A stretch of 64,000 nucleotides of DNA from Colwellia ponticola (GCF_005885605.1 NZ_SZVP01000007.1:1-64000), one strand, 5' to 3'. Counted from the stretch's first letter, positions 1 through 9,066 are shown. Notes: generated by a model not told the origin, from the sequence alone. Program-made: numbers and translations.

Positions 1-136
1 GTTTATTTTAAAGTATTTTAAAAACATTTTAAAAGTTCACGTTAAGTTAACAGATTTACCTTAAAAGGTAAGAGATAACCTATCAAAACAGTTCGTTGAT
101 GGTTCATTTTGCGTGAACCCCTTGGAACTGGAGCGC

Positions 137-164
137 ATTATAGAGATTTCAGTTTGTTGGTCAA
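137..164 (-). promoter_or_regulatory. rRNA-type promoter reading out of the left edge
   Basis: On the minus strand a TTGACC -35 element (159-164) and a perfect TATAAT -10 element (137-142) are 16 bp apart. A GC-rich GCGCTCC discriminator follows, and A/T tracts resembling an UP element lie upstream (about 165-200). This is the look of an rrn P1 promoter. In E. coli the rrnD operon diverges from yrdA, the same position as here. The rRNA genes themselves would lie left of position 1 and are not visible, so the identity of the target is inferred. The remaining bases of 1-382 hold no gene I can support. Confidence 0.6.
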
Positions 165-382
165 CCTTTTTCTTTCGAAAAAGACTAATACTTTTACCTT
201 GCTTTAATTTCACACAGACCTTGTATACGCTTTACCCTGAGTGTTCACAATACATGCTATTTAGCTATCGACTGCATCTTTGCTAATTAGGTTTGATTAT
301 TCACTTTACTGCTTTTATTAATTGCCTATGTTATTTTTAGTGTTAACTCTTTTATAAATGCTACATAACAACAGGTACTATT

Positions 383-940
383 ATGTCTTTTACCAATATT
401 CGCCCCTATAAGGGCATTACTCCTAAGCTAGGTACACATACTTTTGTTGATGATTCAGCAATTCTCGTTGGTGACATTACGTTGTCTGATGATGTAAGTA
501 TTTGGCCTTTAGTTGCTGCACGTGGTGATGTAAACACTATAACGATTGGTGCGCGCACTAATGTTCAAGATGGTAGCGTTTTACATGTAACCCGAAAAAG
601 CATTAACAACCCTGAAGGTAACCCATTAATTATTGGTGAGGATGTAACAATTGGGCATTTATGTATGTTACATGGATGTACGCTTGGCAACAGAATCCTG
701 GTTGGTATGGGTGCGATAATTATGGATGGGGCTGTAGTTCAAGATGATGTATTTATTGGAGCTGGTACTTTAGTACCACCCAATAAAGTATTAGAAAGCG
801 GCTTTTTATATGTCGGTAATCCGATGAAAAAAGCACGACCATTAAAAGAAAGTGAAAGTGCTTTTTTAAAACAATCTGCTATTAATTATACTGAGCTTAA
901 AGATGACTATCTTGCAGAGTTAAACATTAACCCAAAATAG
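383..940 (+). CDS. yrdA: gamma-class carbonic anhydrase family protein (YrdA)
   Basis: This 185-residue protein is built of left-handed beta-helix hexapeptide repeats, seen as recurring I-G-x-D/N-V turns from about residue 25 to 140. Three histidines, H68, H92 and H97, sit where gamma-carbonic anhydrases bind their metal, in a G-H-x4-H arrangement. Family members form trimers. Some hydrate CO2 while others, including E. coli YrdA, have uncertain activity, so the enzymatic role is not assured. It is transcribed away from the rRNA-type promoter at the window edge and converges with the small yrdB-like gene 8 bp downstream. The neighbourhood matches E. coli rrnD-yrdA-yrdB-aroE. Confidence 0.9.
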   Translation: MSFTNIRPYKGITPKLGTHTFVDDSAILVGDITLSDDVSIWPLVAARGDVNTITIGARTNVQDGSVLHVTRKSINNPEGNPLIIGEDVTIGHLCMLHGCTLGNRILVGMGAIIMDGAVVQDDVFIGAGTLVPPNKVLESGFLYVGNPMKKARPLKESESAFLKQSAINYTELKDDYLAELNINPK

Positions 941-948
941 CTAAGTCA

Positions 949-1182
949 TTAACGCATTTCTATATGAATCGTATTACCCTCTGGCTCATTTTTTTCGAGC
1001 CAGAGTTCGACGATCTCTTCTAAGTCAAACTTAGTACAGCTATCTATTTCATCGCCTGGCTTTAACCCAGTAGAGTGAAAATAAATAGTAATAAGCTCAC
1101 CCGCTAATAACGCCGTCAAACAATAGGCATCATTTGTTTTATCAAAGCTTAAATCATCGTTAAATAGAATAGCTTGATTCAT
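949..1182 (-). CDS. DUF1488 family protein (YrdB-like)
   Basis: A 77-residue acidic protein resembling the DUF1488/YrdB family, which has no established function. It follows aroE directly: the aroE stop and this ATG share one base (TAATG at 1182), so translation is probably coupled. It has no signal peptide or membrane segment. The position after aroE is the same as in E. coli, which supports its being a real gene despite its size. Confidence 0.8.
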   Translation of the reverse strand: MNQAILFNDDLSFDKTNDAYCLTALLAGELITIYFHSTGLKPGDEIDSCTKFDLEEIVELWLEKNEPEGNTIHIEMR

Positions 1183-2024
1183 TATGCTTCAACTTCTAGG
1201 GCATGACGCAATGCGCTAATGACAGGTTCAACCGCAGGGGTAACACCTCGCCAAATAGAGAAGCTTACTGCCGCCTGTCCTACTAGCATACCTAAACCGT
1301 CAATCACTTGATTGGCTCCTTGTTGTTTAGCCCACACTAGAAAAGGTGTTAAGGTTTTACCATAAACCATGTCATAGCAAACCACTGACGGGGTAATTAA
1401 TTGAGCAGGGATAGGTGGTAATTGACCCGATAAACTAGCGGAGGTGGCATTAATAATTAAGTCAAAGGTGTTATCGGCGCTAATTGAAAAACCACAGGCA
1501 GTGACTCTAGGGTCTGCAAATTGCAAACAAAGCTGTTCCGCTTTGCTAAACGTGCGATTAGCTACAGTGATACTTTGTGGCTGTTGCGCTAATAAAGGTA
1601 AAATAACCCCTTTGGCTGCACCACCAGCACCGAGCAATAAAATACGACTATTTTTCAATTTCACATTATTGCGTAGTAAATCTTGTACTAAGCCTTCTCC
1701 ATCAGTATTGTCGCCTTTAATCTTGCCATCAACAAAACTCAAGGTATTTACCGCCCCAGCTAAACGCGCACGCTCAGTGAGTTCATCGGATAGTGCTAGT
1801 GCCTGTTCTTTAAATGGCACGGTGACGTTAGCGCCTTTGCCGTTTTGCTTAATAAAATCGGTGACTGCATTAGCAAAACCGTCAATATCAACTAACTGCT
1901 TTTGATAGTTAATGTTTTGTTGGCTTTCATGAGCAAAAATATGGTGAATATCTGGTGAGCGTGAATGGGCAATAGGATTACCGAAAACGCGATATTGATC
2001 TAAAGTCTGTTGAGTCATAGTCAT
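1182..2024 (-). CDS. aroE: shikimate dehydrogenase (NADP+)
   Basis: AroE reduces 3-dehydroshikimate to shikimate with NADPH in aromatic amino acid synthesis, in the cytosol. The protein is 280 residues, the usual length. The N-terminal substrate domain shows S-R-S-P-x-I-H (about 21-27), catalytic Lys72 in N-V-T-V-P-F-K, and catalytic Asp108 in G-D-N-T-D-G. The Rossmann motif G-A-G-G-A-A (about 132-137) binds NADP, followed by N-R-T, the typical NADP-phosphate contact. A second ATG two codons in (2018) is also possible. It is transcribed with the yrdB-like gene. Confidence 0.97.
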   Translation of the reverse strand: MTMTQQTLDQYRVFGNPIAHSRSPDIHHIFAHESQQNINYQKQLVDIDGFANAVTDFIKQNGKGANVTVPFKEQALALSDELTERARLAGAVNTLSFVDGKIKGDNTDGEGLVQDLLRNNVKLKNSRILLLGAGGAAKGVILPLLAQQPQSITVANRTFSKAEQLCLQFADPRVTACGFSISADNTFDLIINATSASLSGQLPPIPAQLITPSVVCYDMVYGKTLTPFLVWAKQQGANQVIDGLGMLVGQAAVSFSIWRGVTPAVEPVISALRHALEVEA

Positions 2025-2078
2025 TCAAGTAAATTAACGTATTGCTATAGCCTAACTGAATCAATAATTAATGAACAC

Positions 2079-2117
2079 AAAAAAGCAGTAACCCTTGAAA
2101 AAAGTTACCGCTTTTAT
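2079..2117 (-). terminator. rho-independent terminator after ompW
   Basis: Read on the minus strand, AAAAGCGGTAAC pairs with GTTACTGCTTTT (one G-T wobble) across an 11-nt loop and runs into a T tract. It lies just beyond the ompW stop codon and before aroE. Confidence 0.7.
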
Positions 2118-2148
2118 TATTTTTTGAAAATTAGCCGAAACGTTATCG

Positions 2149-2847
2149 TTAGAAAGTATAACCAAGCATCACTGAATAGACCATAGGGTCAACATCAACA
2201 GTTGCACTACCAATACTATCTCCACCAACATCAAAAGTTACATCTGTTGATATATCAATATAACGAGCTGAAACGTTTACTGACCAGTTATCACCTAAAT
2301 CATAATCTGCACCAACTTGCACAGAGTAACCAAACGAACCATCTAATTCTAAATTACTTAACCCTAAAGTTTGTGGTGCAGGCTCAAATTTTTCATCAAA
2401 AAAGATTGTGTAGTTAATACCTGCACCAACATAAGGTTTAAAGGCTGTACCTGTATCAAAGTAATACAATGCGCTTAATGTTGGCGGTAAATGTTTTATA
2501 TTAGCTAACTTAGCACCATCTAGACCACCAGGAACTCCCAAAGCACCACCTAAAGCCGCTGTTGGATCGTGTAAAGTTGCATCATGAGTAAATGGCGTTG
2601 CCGCTAATAGCTCAATAGCCCAGTTGCTATCAAAGAAATAAACAAAATTTAGGCCTAGCTGAGTATTATCATCAACGCTCATTGAAGCGCCTGTTGCGTT
2701 AGAACCACCTAATAAAATAGCAGATTGACCACTATCTGGTGAAACCATAGTAGCACCACCACGAATAAGAATATCGCCAGCTTGATTGGCAAACGCTGCA
2801 GTTGAAAGGGTTGATAATAAAGCGACTGTTAATAATGTTTTTTTCAT
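2149..2847 (-). CDS. ompW: OmpW family outer membrane protein
   Basis: This 232-residue protein has a clear signal peptide (M-K-K-T, hydrophobic core, cleavage near A-F-A/N at about residue 20). The mature part alternates in the way of an 8-strand OmpW beta-barrel and ends in an aromatic residue (V-M-L-G-Y-T-F), the outer-membrane assembly signal. It contains the family sequence A-A-T-P-F-T-H-D after the W-A-I-E-L-L strand and the L-P-P-T-L stretch. OmpW proteins form a narrow hydrophobic channel and often respond to oxygen, salt or iron. Two FNR-like half-palindromes lie upstream (2904-2917 and 2954-2967). It is probably monocistronic, with its own terminator. Confidence 0.92.
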   Translation of the reverse strand: MKKTLLTVALLSTLSTAAFANQAGDILIRGGATMVSPDSGQSAILLGGSNATGASMSVDDNTQLGLNFVYFFDSNWAIELLAATPFTHDATLHDPTAALGGALGVPGGLDGAKLANIKHLPPTLSALYYFDTGTAFKPYVGAGINYTIFFDEKFEPAPQTLGLSNLELDGSFGYSVQVGADYDLGDNWSVNVSARYIDISTDVTFDVGGDSIGSATVDVDPMVYSVMLGYTF

Positions 2848-2903
2848 GATTTGTTATCCTTAAAGTAGTTAAAGATATAATAATCATATTGATTTAAAAA
2901 TAC

Positions 2904-2917
2904 TTGATCTAGCGCAA
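2904..2917. promoter_or_regulatory. FNR-like site, distal to proximal pair, ompW upstream
   Basis: TTGAT-CTAG-CGCAA: the left half matches the FNR/Anr/EtrA consensus TTGAT-N4-ATCAA perfectly and the right half matches in three of five bases. It lies 57 bp upstream of the ompW start and shares a 10-base core with a site upstream of the DksA-like gene (20805-20818). Assignment to FNR is inferred. Confidence 0.4.
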
Positions 2918-2953
2918 GATTTACAAGCACTTTATATCACGCTAAGCGATACT

Positions 2954-2967
2954 TTGATCTCGATCAT
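2954..2967. promoter_or_regulatory. FNR-like site upstream of ompW
   Basis: TTGAT-CTCG-ATCAT matches nine of ten consensus positions of an FNR/EtrA box (TTGAT-N4-ATCAA). It is 107 bp upstream of the ompW start codon on the coding side. E. coli ompW is known to be under FNR control, which makes the site credible. Confidence 0.5.
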
Positions 2968-3042
2968 ATTGTTATCACTAGTCTATATCTTTATTAGCAA
3001 CTTAGTAATACGAGGTTACAGATTTTGAAAGTAACATATTCG

Positions 3043-3600
3043 CTACCCTCTGATAACTCGTCCTGTTAAGGCATCAATAATGGTTGATGGAGAACTGTGC
3101 CCTAAAGTGACTCCTTTAACAATAAAGTCGACCTGGTGACTGAGTATTGGGTCTAATAACTGCCATGTTTTAGCAGGCTCTTGCCCAGATAAATTAGCAC
3201 TGGTAGATACTATAGGTTTATTGGTTTTATTACACAAAGCAACGACATCGGGTTGAGTGGTAATTCTTACGGCTATGGAGTCAAAAGCCCCAGATAATAA
3301 TGGCGAGATATTCTCATTTTTAGGTATTAACTGAGTAACGCCATCAGACCATCTCGATAACACGGTATTACGCTTATCTTGTGGTATTTTACTTTCATCA
3401 ATATACGGTAATAGTTGAGTATAATTACCGGCAAGTAAAATAAGCCCCTTTTCAGCTGTTCTGTTTTTTAGCTTTAGCAAACGCTTTAGTGATACTTCGT
3501 TGTCGGGATCGCAACCAAGACCGAATACAGCCTCTGTAGGGTAAGCAATAATGCCTCCTTGTTGAAAAACATCTTCTACATTCTTTTCTTGCACAAACAA
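3043..3600 (-). CDS. tsaC: L-threonylcarbamoyladenylate synthase (TsaC/YrdC)
   Basis: TsaC makes threonylcarbamoyl-AMP from threonine, bicarbonate and ATP, the first step of the t6A37 tRNA modification. The 185-residue single-domain YrdC fold is present, with the N-terminal [15 protein letters not shown] block (about 18-32), the L-K-x-R lysine/arginine region (about 43-50), and S-T-S-A-N-L-S-G (about 131-138) that binds nucleotide and carbonate. It lacks the second domain of Sua5, so it is the short bacterial type. Gene order with aroE and purEK fits Alteromonadales and Shewanella relatives. Confidence 0.94.
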   Translation of the reverse strand: MFVQEKNVEDVFQQGGIIAYPTEAVFGLGCDPDNEVSLKRLLKLKNRTAEKGLILLAGNYTQLLPYIDESKIPQDKRNTVLSRWSDGVTQLIPKNENISPLLSGAFDSIAVRITTQPDVVALCNKTNKPIVSTSANLSGQEPAKTWQLLDPILSHQVDFIVKGVTLGHSSPSTIIDALTGRVIRG

Positions 3601-3789
3601 GCCCTTTATTAATAATGATATCGACGATAATATTACTAAATTCTTTTAATGAATAGCTAATAATAGATTAATTTCTGGATAGTGGAGTTCTATATTCCGT
3701 ATTGAGTGAAACAAGGTTATAATTGCTAGCTTATTTTTTAATTTCTTCATATATAGAAGAATATTCAATTCTTTTTAAGGGCTAAGTTC

Positions 3790-4272
3790 ATGACAGTCGG
3801 TATCATCATGGGGTCAAAATCTGATTGGCCAACAATGCAACATGCGGCAGAAATGCTTGATCTATTAGGTGTTAAGTATGAAACGAAAGTGGTTTCTGCT
3901 CATCGTACTCCTCATTTGTTAGCTGAATATGCTGAAGGCGCGAAAGATAGAGGTATTAAAGTCATTATTGGTGGTGCTGGTGGCGCTGCTCACTTGCCTG
4001 GTATGACTGCTGCTTATACTTGTTTACCTGTACTTGGCGTGCCTGTACAGTCGAAAGCACTAAATGGTCAAGATTCTTTATTATCTATTGTACAAATGCC
4101 TAAAGGAATTGCAGTAGGAACCTTAGCTATAGGTACTGCCGGTGCTGCTAATGCCGGTTTACTAGCCGCACAAATTATTGGGACTTTCGATGCTCAAATC
4201 CAAAAAAATATAGAAGCGTTTCGTAAAAATCAAACCGAAACAATACTTGCTAACCCAAACCCGGCAGAATAA
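3790..4272 (+). CDS. purE: N5-carboxyaminoimidazole ribonucleotide mutase
   Basis: PurE class I converts N5-CAIR to CAIR in purine synthesis. The 160-residue protein starts with the phosphate-binding G-S-K-S-D-W-P (8-14) and contains the catalytic histidine H38 in S-A-H-R-T-P, then [11 protein letters not shown] (about 62-72). It is followed 9 bp later by purK, its pathway partner. The 189-bp leader holds a TATAAT hexamer (3718-3723) and a 6-bp hairpin (3743-3761) just before the ribosome site AAGG. I could not find a clear PurR operator. Confidence 0.97.
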   Translation: MTVGIIMGSKSDWPTMQHAAEMLDLLGVKYETKVVSAHRTPHLLAEYAEGAKDRGIKVIIGGAGGAAHLPGMTAAYTCLPVLGVPVQSKALNGQDSLLSIVQMPKGIAVGTLAIGTAGAANAGLLAAQIIGTFDAQIQKNIEAFRKNQTETILANPNPAE

Positions 4273-4281
4273 AGATACCTC

Positions 4282-5439
4282 ATGAATAAAGTTCTCATAC
4301 TTGGCGCAGGTCAATTAGCTCGAATGATGGAATTAGCGGGCACACCTTTAAATTTAGATGTTAAAGCATTTGATGTCAGAACTGATAAGGTCGTTAGCCC
4401 TATTTACCCTGATCGTATCTATGGCGACTTAAAAGACGGCATTACTAATGCCGACGTAATTACCGCAGAGTTTGAACATGTAGCACATGATGTATTAGCA
4501 GAGTGCGAACTATCTAATAAACTGTTTCCAACAAGTAACGCCATTAAAATTGGTGGAGATAGACGACTAGAAAAAGCATTGCTTAAGTCTTGTAATGTCA
4601 GTAACGCTAATCATTACTTTATTAATAATAAAGGTGACTTTGATAAAGCGCTTAAATGCTTATCCTTACCTATTATATTTAAAACTGCACTTGATGGCTA
4701 TGATGGTAAAGGCCAGTGGCGATTAAAGTCTACTGATGATGCCGATGTTATTTGGCAAGATATGGCTGACTTTCTTACTGCTTCACAAACAAGTGTTGAG
4801 CAAGGTATTGTTGCTGAACAAATGGTGCCATTTGATCGTGAAGTTTCGTTAGTTGGAGTTCGCCGAATTAATGGCGATACTGCGGTTTATCCATTAACTG
4901 AAAACCACCATACCAACGGTATTTTAAGTGTATCGGTTGCAGCAACTGTTAATTCACAATTACAGCAGCAAGCAGGAGCAGTATTTAAAGCCTTAGCTGA
5001 TAAGCTCAACTATGTTGGTGTGCTGGCTATTGAGTTTTTCCAAGTTGGTGAGCAACTGTTGGTTAATGAAATTGCTCCTAGAGTGCATAACTCAGGTCAC
5101 TGGACGCAACAAGGTGCTGACACCTGTCAGTTTGAAAATCATTTACGCGCTATTTGTGATTTACCTTTAGGTAGTACTGCACTGATTCGCCCCACAGCAA
5201 TGATTAACATTATTGGTGAAGATAGCGTGCCTAATGAGGTCCTTGCGATACCAAGTGCTACTATCCATTGGTATAACAAAGGTAAACGTGTAGGTCGTAA
5301 AATGGGTCATATCAATGTTAGCGGTGATACTGAATTACAATTAGCTGAACATTTACAAACATTAGCTAAGATACTTGATAAAAAAGCTTATCCTGATCTT
5401 ATTGACTTCGCCAAAAACTATTTAGAAAAGTTAAGTTAA
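4282..5439 (+). CDS. purK: N5-carboxyaminoimidazole ribonucleotide synthase
   Basis: PurK uses ATP and bicarbonate to carboxylate AIR to N5-CAIR, which PurE then rearranges. The 385 residues comprise the N-terminal G-A-G-Q-L-A-R-M (8-15), the ATP-grasp central domain with K-T-A-L-D-G-Y-D-G-K-G-Q (about 134-145), and the metal-binding E-I-A-P-R-V-H-N-S-G-H-W stretch (about 263-274). Length is slightly over the E. coli enzyme. It is the second gene of purEK and is closed by the terminator at 5462-5488. Confidence 0.97.
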   Translation: MNKVLILGAGQLARMMELAGTPLNLDVKAFDVRTDKVVSPIYPDRIYGDLKDGITNADVITAEFEHVAHDVLAECELSNKLFPTSNAIKIGGDRRLEKALLKSCNVSNANHYFINNKGDFDKALKCLSLPIIFKTALDGYDGKGQWRLKSTDDADVIWQDMADFLTASQTSVEQGIVAEQMVPFDREVSLVGVRRINGDTAVYPLTENHHTNGILSVSVAATVNSQLQQQAGAVFKALADKLNYVGVLAIEFFQVGEQLLVNEIAPRVHNSGHWTQQGADTCQFENHLRAICDLPLGSTALIRPTAMINIIGEDSVPNEVLAIPSATIHWYNKGKRVGRKMGHINVSGDTELQLAEHLQTLAKILDKKAYPDLIDFAKNYLEKLS

Positions 5440-5461
5440 GCATTCATTATGCTGGTAATTG

Positions 5462-5488
5462 AAAAAGACGCTTTTTAGCGTCTTTTTT
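5462..5488. terminator. bidirectional terminator between purK and yrdD
   Basis: AAAAGACGCT and AGCGTCTTTT flank a 4-nt loop, with T tracts on both strands. It can serve purK on the plus strand and the convergent zinc-finger gene on the minus strand. Confidence 0.85.
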
Positions 5489-5517
5489 ATGTTTGTCATA
5501 TTATGCAGATAATTCGA

Positions 5518-6081
5518 TTATAATAATTTTTGCATATAAGAACACTTTTTATCTGCACACTGATACTTAATGCCAGCCGCCATATTTCGCTTTAATAACA
5601 AAGGAAAATGGCATTTTTCACAGCAACCTTCAACGGGTTCATGATTAACAACAAATTTACACTTGGGGTAGGCATCACAAGAATAGAATTTCTTACCAAA
5701 ACGACTGGTTTTTTCTTGCAGTGAGCCTTTATTACAACTTGGACAGACCACATTCTCTATTATCTCTTGCGGCTCTTGTTCAATATGATGGCATGCTGGG
5801 AAGTTACTACAACCAATAAACATACCATAGCGCCCCTGTTTAACCGCTAACACATGCCCGCATAATGGACACTCACTACCAGGTAATAGCTTATCTTCAA
5901 CCCGTTCATGCTCAACCACGGCGCGAGTATATTGACAGTTAGGGTAACTTACACAACCTAAAAAAGTACCTGACTTACCATGCTTAATTGATAACTCTGA
6001 ACCACATTCAGGGCACACATGGTATTCTTTATCTAAAGCATGTTCGTGATGAGTAAAAAGCGGTTTATCGGAATCAGACAT
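5518..6081 (-). CDS. yrdD: topoisomerase-type C4 zinc-finger protein (YrdD)
   Basis: Three topoisomerase I type C4 zinc ribbons with C-x2-C and C-x4-5-C spacing follow one another (C-P-E-C-G-S-E-L, C-P-L-C-G-H-V-L, C-P-S-C-N-K-G), then a fourth degenerate C-x2-C segment near the C-terminus. There is no topoisomerase catalytic domain, so it is a stand-alone DNA-binding zinc protein of unknown role, as E. coli YrdD is. I place the start at 6081 (M-S-D-S-D-K-P); an in-frame ATG at 6117 would add 12 poorly conserved residues. It sits between purK and smg, matching the syntenic block. Confidence 0.85.
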   Translation of the reverse strand: MSDSDKPLFTHHEHALDKEYHVCPECGSELSIKHGKSGTFLGCVSYPNCQYTRAVVEHERVEDKLLPGSECPLCGHVLAVKQGRYGMFIGCSNFPACHHIEQEPQEIIENVVCPSCNKGSLQEKTSRFGKKFYSCDAYPKCKFVVNHEPVEGCCEKCHFPLLLKRNMAAGIKYQCADKKCSYMQKLL

Positions 6082-6215
6082 TATTGGAAATTGCGTATAA
6101 GATGAGTATGCTACCATTATGCCACAAAATGTTACTGAGCATATTGCTCAGTAACGGTTAACAAAATAGACAGCATAATAACATAGAGTTAATAATGGCT
6201 GCTTAATAGATGTTA

Positions 6216-6689
6216 TTAATGCAGCGGACCTTCTTGTTCTTCAAATATTAAATCTTCTAATTGTGAATAAGCAGATTCTTTACCCGGCACATTAAATAAT
6301 ACCATAAGAATAACCCACTTAAGATCATCCATAGAAAAGTACTTAGTATCAAGTTCCATAACTCTATCGATTACCATTTCACGTGTGGTAAAATCAAGTA
6401 CATTTACCTGCTCTAAAAACATAATAAAGCCTCGACTTTCAGTATCAAGTAATTGCATTTCTTCTGCGGTATAAATACGTACAGATTTACTACCAACACG
6501 GGTAAGATAAGGGTAAGCGTCAGTGTCTTGTAAAGCAGCAAGCTTTTCTAACCAAGTTAATGCTTTATATATTTCATCCTGATGAAAACCAGCACGAGTT
6601 AATTCGTCAGTTAACAACTCATTATCTACCATTGCTTCGGCTTCATTTTGGATATATGTTTCAAAAAGATACATTAAGATATCAAACAT
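6216..6689 (-). CDS. smg: Smg / DUF494 family protein
   Basis: A 157-residue acidic protein of the Smg (DUF494) family. It begins [12 protein letters not shown], the family's conserved start. The start at 6689 is supported by a strong AAGGGG ribosome site 7 bases before it; extension to 6755 would overlap dprA and lose that signal. Its function is unknown, but it nearly always sits beside dprA. It follows dprA by 19 bp and is probably co-transcribed. Confidence 0.88.
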   Translation of the reverse strand: MFDILMYLFETYIQNEAEAMVDNELLTDELTRAGFHQDEIYKALTWLEKLAALQDTDAYPYLTRVGSKSVRIYTAEEMQLLDTESRGFIMFLEQVNVLDFTTREMVIDRVMELDTKYFSMDDLKWVILMVLFNVPGKESAYSQLEDLIFEEQEGPLH

Positions 6690-6708
6690 AATTAACCCCT
6701 TATACTTT

Positions 6709-7872
6709 TTATTGCGTTCTAATGTAGCCTCCAGGTACTGCGGATACCAGACCACTTAGTTCAAGCATTGTTAACCGAATTAATACCTCCTCAACCGGAA
6801 GTTCGCTTCGTGAAACTACTTTATCTATGGGAGTAACTTCAAATCCCACATTATCCAACAACGCATCGTTACACAAGTTTTTTTGCTTTATTTCATCAGA
6901 ACTCGCGCAAGTGCCTTGTTTAGTTGATATTAAAGACTGTTCACTATTATTTAAGTGTAGACTAGCTTGGTGAGTAAAATTGAACTCATCTACTATATCG
7001 GCACATTGCTCCACAAGTTTAGCGCCTTGTTTAATTAACCAATGGCACCCCTTAGCTTGCCTGTTTGCAATAGAACTGGGAATAGCAAACACCTCTCTAT
7101 TTTGTTCTAATGCGCAGCGTGCGGTAATTAAAGAACCACTTTTTAATTCCGCCTCTACGACTAAAACGCCTAAGCTCAAACCACTAATTAGGCGATTTCT
7201 TTTAGGAAAGTGCCCAGCTCTTGCTTGTGTGCCAGGTAAAAACTCACTGATAATAGCGCCATTTGAGGCAATAATTTGCTGCGCTAAAGATAAATGCCGA
7301 GCTGGATATACTTGGTCTAACCCAGTAGCAACTACTGCAATAGTACTTGCAGGTTGACTCAGGGCACCACGATGAGCTGCTGCATCAATACCAAGAGCTA
7401 AGCCACTGGTAATAACAAAATTGTGTTGTAACAGCTGTTGGCATAATGAAAAGGCCGTATCTCGCCCCCCTGCGCTTGCAGAACGACTACCAACTACCGC
7501 TAGCTGTCGAGCATTAAGTAATAAAGAATTACCCTGAACAAACAGGACTAAAGGGGGATCATAAATTTGCTTAAGTAATTGAGGGTAGCGAGCATCATCA
7601 AAGCACACAATCGTACTTTTACATAACTCACTTGCTTGGATAATTTGTGTTATTTTCGACCAGTCTGGCTGATAAAAAGCGCTAAGTTGTTTTACGCTGA
7701 GATTATTTGCTGAACTGAGTATCGAATGTGTATTGTCTACCGAAAATAACGCCATTAGGCCAAAGGTTTCAACAAGCGCTATTTTTTTGTGAATAGCTAA
7801 CCTGGGGACAAGCTTTAACGCTAACCAGAGTTTTATATTATGTTGATTCGCTTTTTTACTGTCATCAATCAT
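6709..7872 (-). CDS. dprA: DNA-processing protein DprA
   Basis: DprA binds incoming single-stranded DNA and loads RecA during transformation. The 387-residue protein has an N-terminal helical SAM-like part, the extended Rossmann fold core (V-V-G-S-R-S-A-S near 130, T-S-G-L-A-L-G-I-D near 160), a stretch of about 50 variable residues, and a C-terminal winged-helix domain ([11 protein letters not shown] near 350). The start at 7872 has the ribosome site AAGGAGAAGG; an upstream in-frame ATG at 7905 lacks one. Presence of dprA alone does not prove competence, because many proteobacteria carry it. Confidence 0.93.
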   Translation of the reverse strand: MIDDSKKANQHNIKLWLALKLVPRLAIHKKIALVETFGLMALFSVDNTHSILSSANNLSVKQLSAFYQPDWSKITQIIQASELCKSTIVCFDDARYPQLLKQIYDPPLVLFVQGNSLLLNARQLAVVGSRSASAGGRDTAFSLCQQLLQHNFVITSGLALGIDAAAHRGALSQPASTIAVVATGLDQVYPARHLSLAQQIIASNGAIISEFLPGTQARAGHFPKRNRLISGLSLGVLVVEAELKSGSLITARCALEQNREVFAIPSSIANRQAKGCHWLIKQGAKLVEQCADIVDEFNFTHQASLHLNNSEQSLISTKQGTCASSDEIKQKNLCNDALLDNVGFEVTPIDKVVSRSELPVEEVLIRLTMLELSGLVSAVPGGYIRTQ

Positions 7873-7962
7873 TACTTGCCTTCTCCTTAAGCACAAGTCA
7901 TACACTCAGTATCTAGAAAGTAGATTGCATCGCCGCCAGTACAGCTTTGCTATTCGTCTTTA

Positions 7963-9066
7963 TTATGGCGCAGTAATTAAGTCATTTATTCTAGCTGGCT
8001 TATCGGTATGAAGAATAAGCGCCAGACTAGCTTTATGATAAACTTTAAAAATCATTAACTTACCTAGAGACTCTACGGGCATTTTATAATCAGCGCTAGT
8101 CATTTTATTCCAGCGTGAAGTTTCAGCACTATAAGCAGGACCACTACCCGTCTCAACCACTGCAGGACTGTTACGCTTTATCGCCATAACATCACCGACC
8201 GTAACACCATGTTCAATACCTCGATTAATCATCACAACCTCAAGTTTAGCAAATTCACGACCATTACTTATCGCTTTGACAATAGCGCCACGAAGTGATT
8301 CATGAGCTGCTTTCATCGAAAATACCGCAGGAAATAATTGCCCATCATTAACAGGGATTACGTAGTCTCCCGTTTGTATTTCTCTTTTTGCCTCACTAAC
8401 ATTTATAGTCGAAGGAATATCATTATTTATATCACCACGTGCTAATACTTGACCTGTCCCGACTAAATTGACATAAAAACCTAATGAGTCCCCTGTTTCA
8501 GGATCAAAAAGCTCTTCACCTTTATCGTAAATCGCATAACTATGTGCAACATCTAAATCTGCACTAACATAAACGTTAAAATCTTTTATCGACATTCTGT
8601 AGCCTTCATCACTACCAATGATATAGGGTAATACTTCAAGCTCATCTTCAGACAGTAAGTTAGTATAATTAATGAAGGGGGCAATCACTGCCAATGGTAA
8701 CAAAGTAATAGCAGAGTCTTTCTTTTGTTCTTGGCGGATTTGAGGCGACCACTTATAACTTGGTTTTACAGGCTCTAATACCAGCATTGGCTCACCATTA
8801 TCATCAAAAACAAGTTTTAAAATATCACCGGGATAGATTAAATGAGGGTTATTAATTTCTGGGTTTAAACGCCAAAGCTTAGGCCATAGCCAAGGTTGTT
8901 GCAGAAATAGTGTTGAAATATCCCATAAGGTATCACCTTTAACAACGACATATGTTTTAGGAGCATCATCATTCAATTTAATCTGCTCAGCCAAGGTTAA
9001 TAATGAACAAGATAATAAAGATAATAAAGATAATAAAGATAATATAAATATAATTTTTTTAAGCAT
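7963..9066 (-). CDS. LysM domain secreted protein
   Basis: This 367-residue exported protein has one LysM domain (T-Y-V-V-V-K-G-D-T-L-W-D-I-S, then W-P-K-L-W-R-L-N-P-x-I-N-N-P-H-L-I-Y-P-G-D, about 37-84) that should bind peptidoglycan glycan chains. The remainder is a long unclassified region. Such proteins occur next to dprA in many gammaproteobacteria, with function unknown. The signal peptide hydrophobic core is L-S-L repeats encoded by a 9-bp tandem repeat. Cleavage may be at T-L-A/E by signal peptidase I, or L-L-S-C may be a lipobox. The start at 9066 is chosen for AAGGA 9 bases upstream; the ATG at 9075 overlaps that site. It diverges from def. Confidence 0.85.
   Translation of the reverse strand: MLKKIIFILSLLSLLSLLSCSLLTLAEQIKLNDDAPKTYVVVKGDTLWDISTLFLQQPWLWPKLWRLNPEINNPHLIYPGDILKLVFDDNGEPMLVLEPVKPSYKWSPQIRQEQKKDSAITLLPLAVIAPFINYTNLLSEDELEVLPYIIGSDEGYRMSIKDFNVYVSADLDVAHSYAIYDKGEELFDPETGDSLGFYVNLVGTGQVLARGDINNDIPSTINVSEAKREIQTGDYVIPVNDGQLFPAVFSMKAAHESLRGAIVKAISNGREFAKLEVVMINRGIEHGVTVGDVMAIKRNSPAVVETGSGPAYSAETSRWNKMTSADYKMPVESLGKLMIFKVYHKASLALILHTDKPARINDLITAP
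9011..9046. repeat. 9-bp tandem repeat in a signal peptide coding region
   Basis: Three perfect copies of GATAATAAA (9011-9037) and a fourth partial copy run in a row. On the coding (minus) strand each unit encodes one L-L-S/I-L-S triplet of the LysM protein's hydrophobic signal core. A change of copy number stays in frame and alters only the length of the core. Confidence 0.85.

Noticed and set aside
1444-1905. 153-codon open frame on the plus strand opposite aroE
   Set aside because: It is antisense to conserved aroE, has no ribosome site or family resemblance, and its composition is that of a reverse-strand shadow.
3661-3789. Purine riboswitch or PurR operator upstream of purE
   Set aside because: The leader has only a short 6-bp hairpin and no purine aptamer core or ACGCAAACG-type operator.
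6690-6755. Apparent overlap of smg with the end of dprA
   Set aside because: It exists only if smg is started at 6755. The conserved M-F-D-I-L start at 6689 with an AAGGGG ribosome site removes it.
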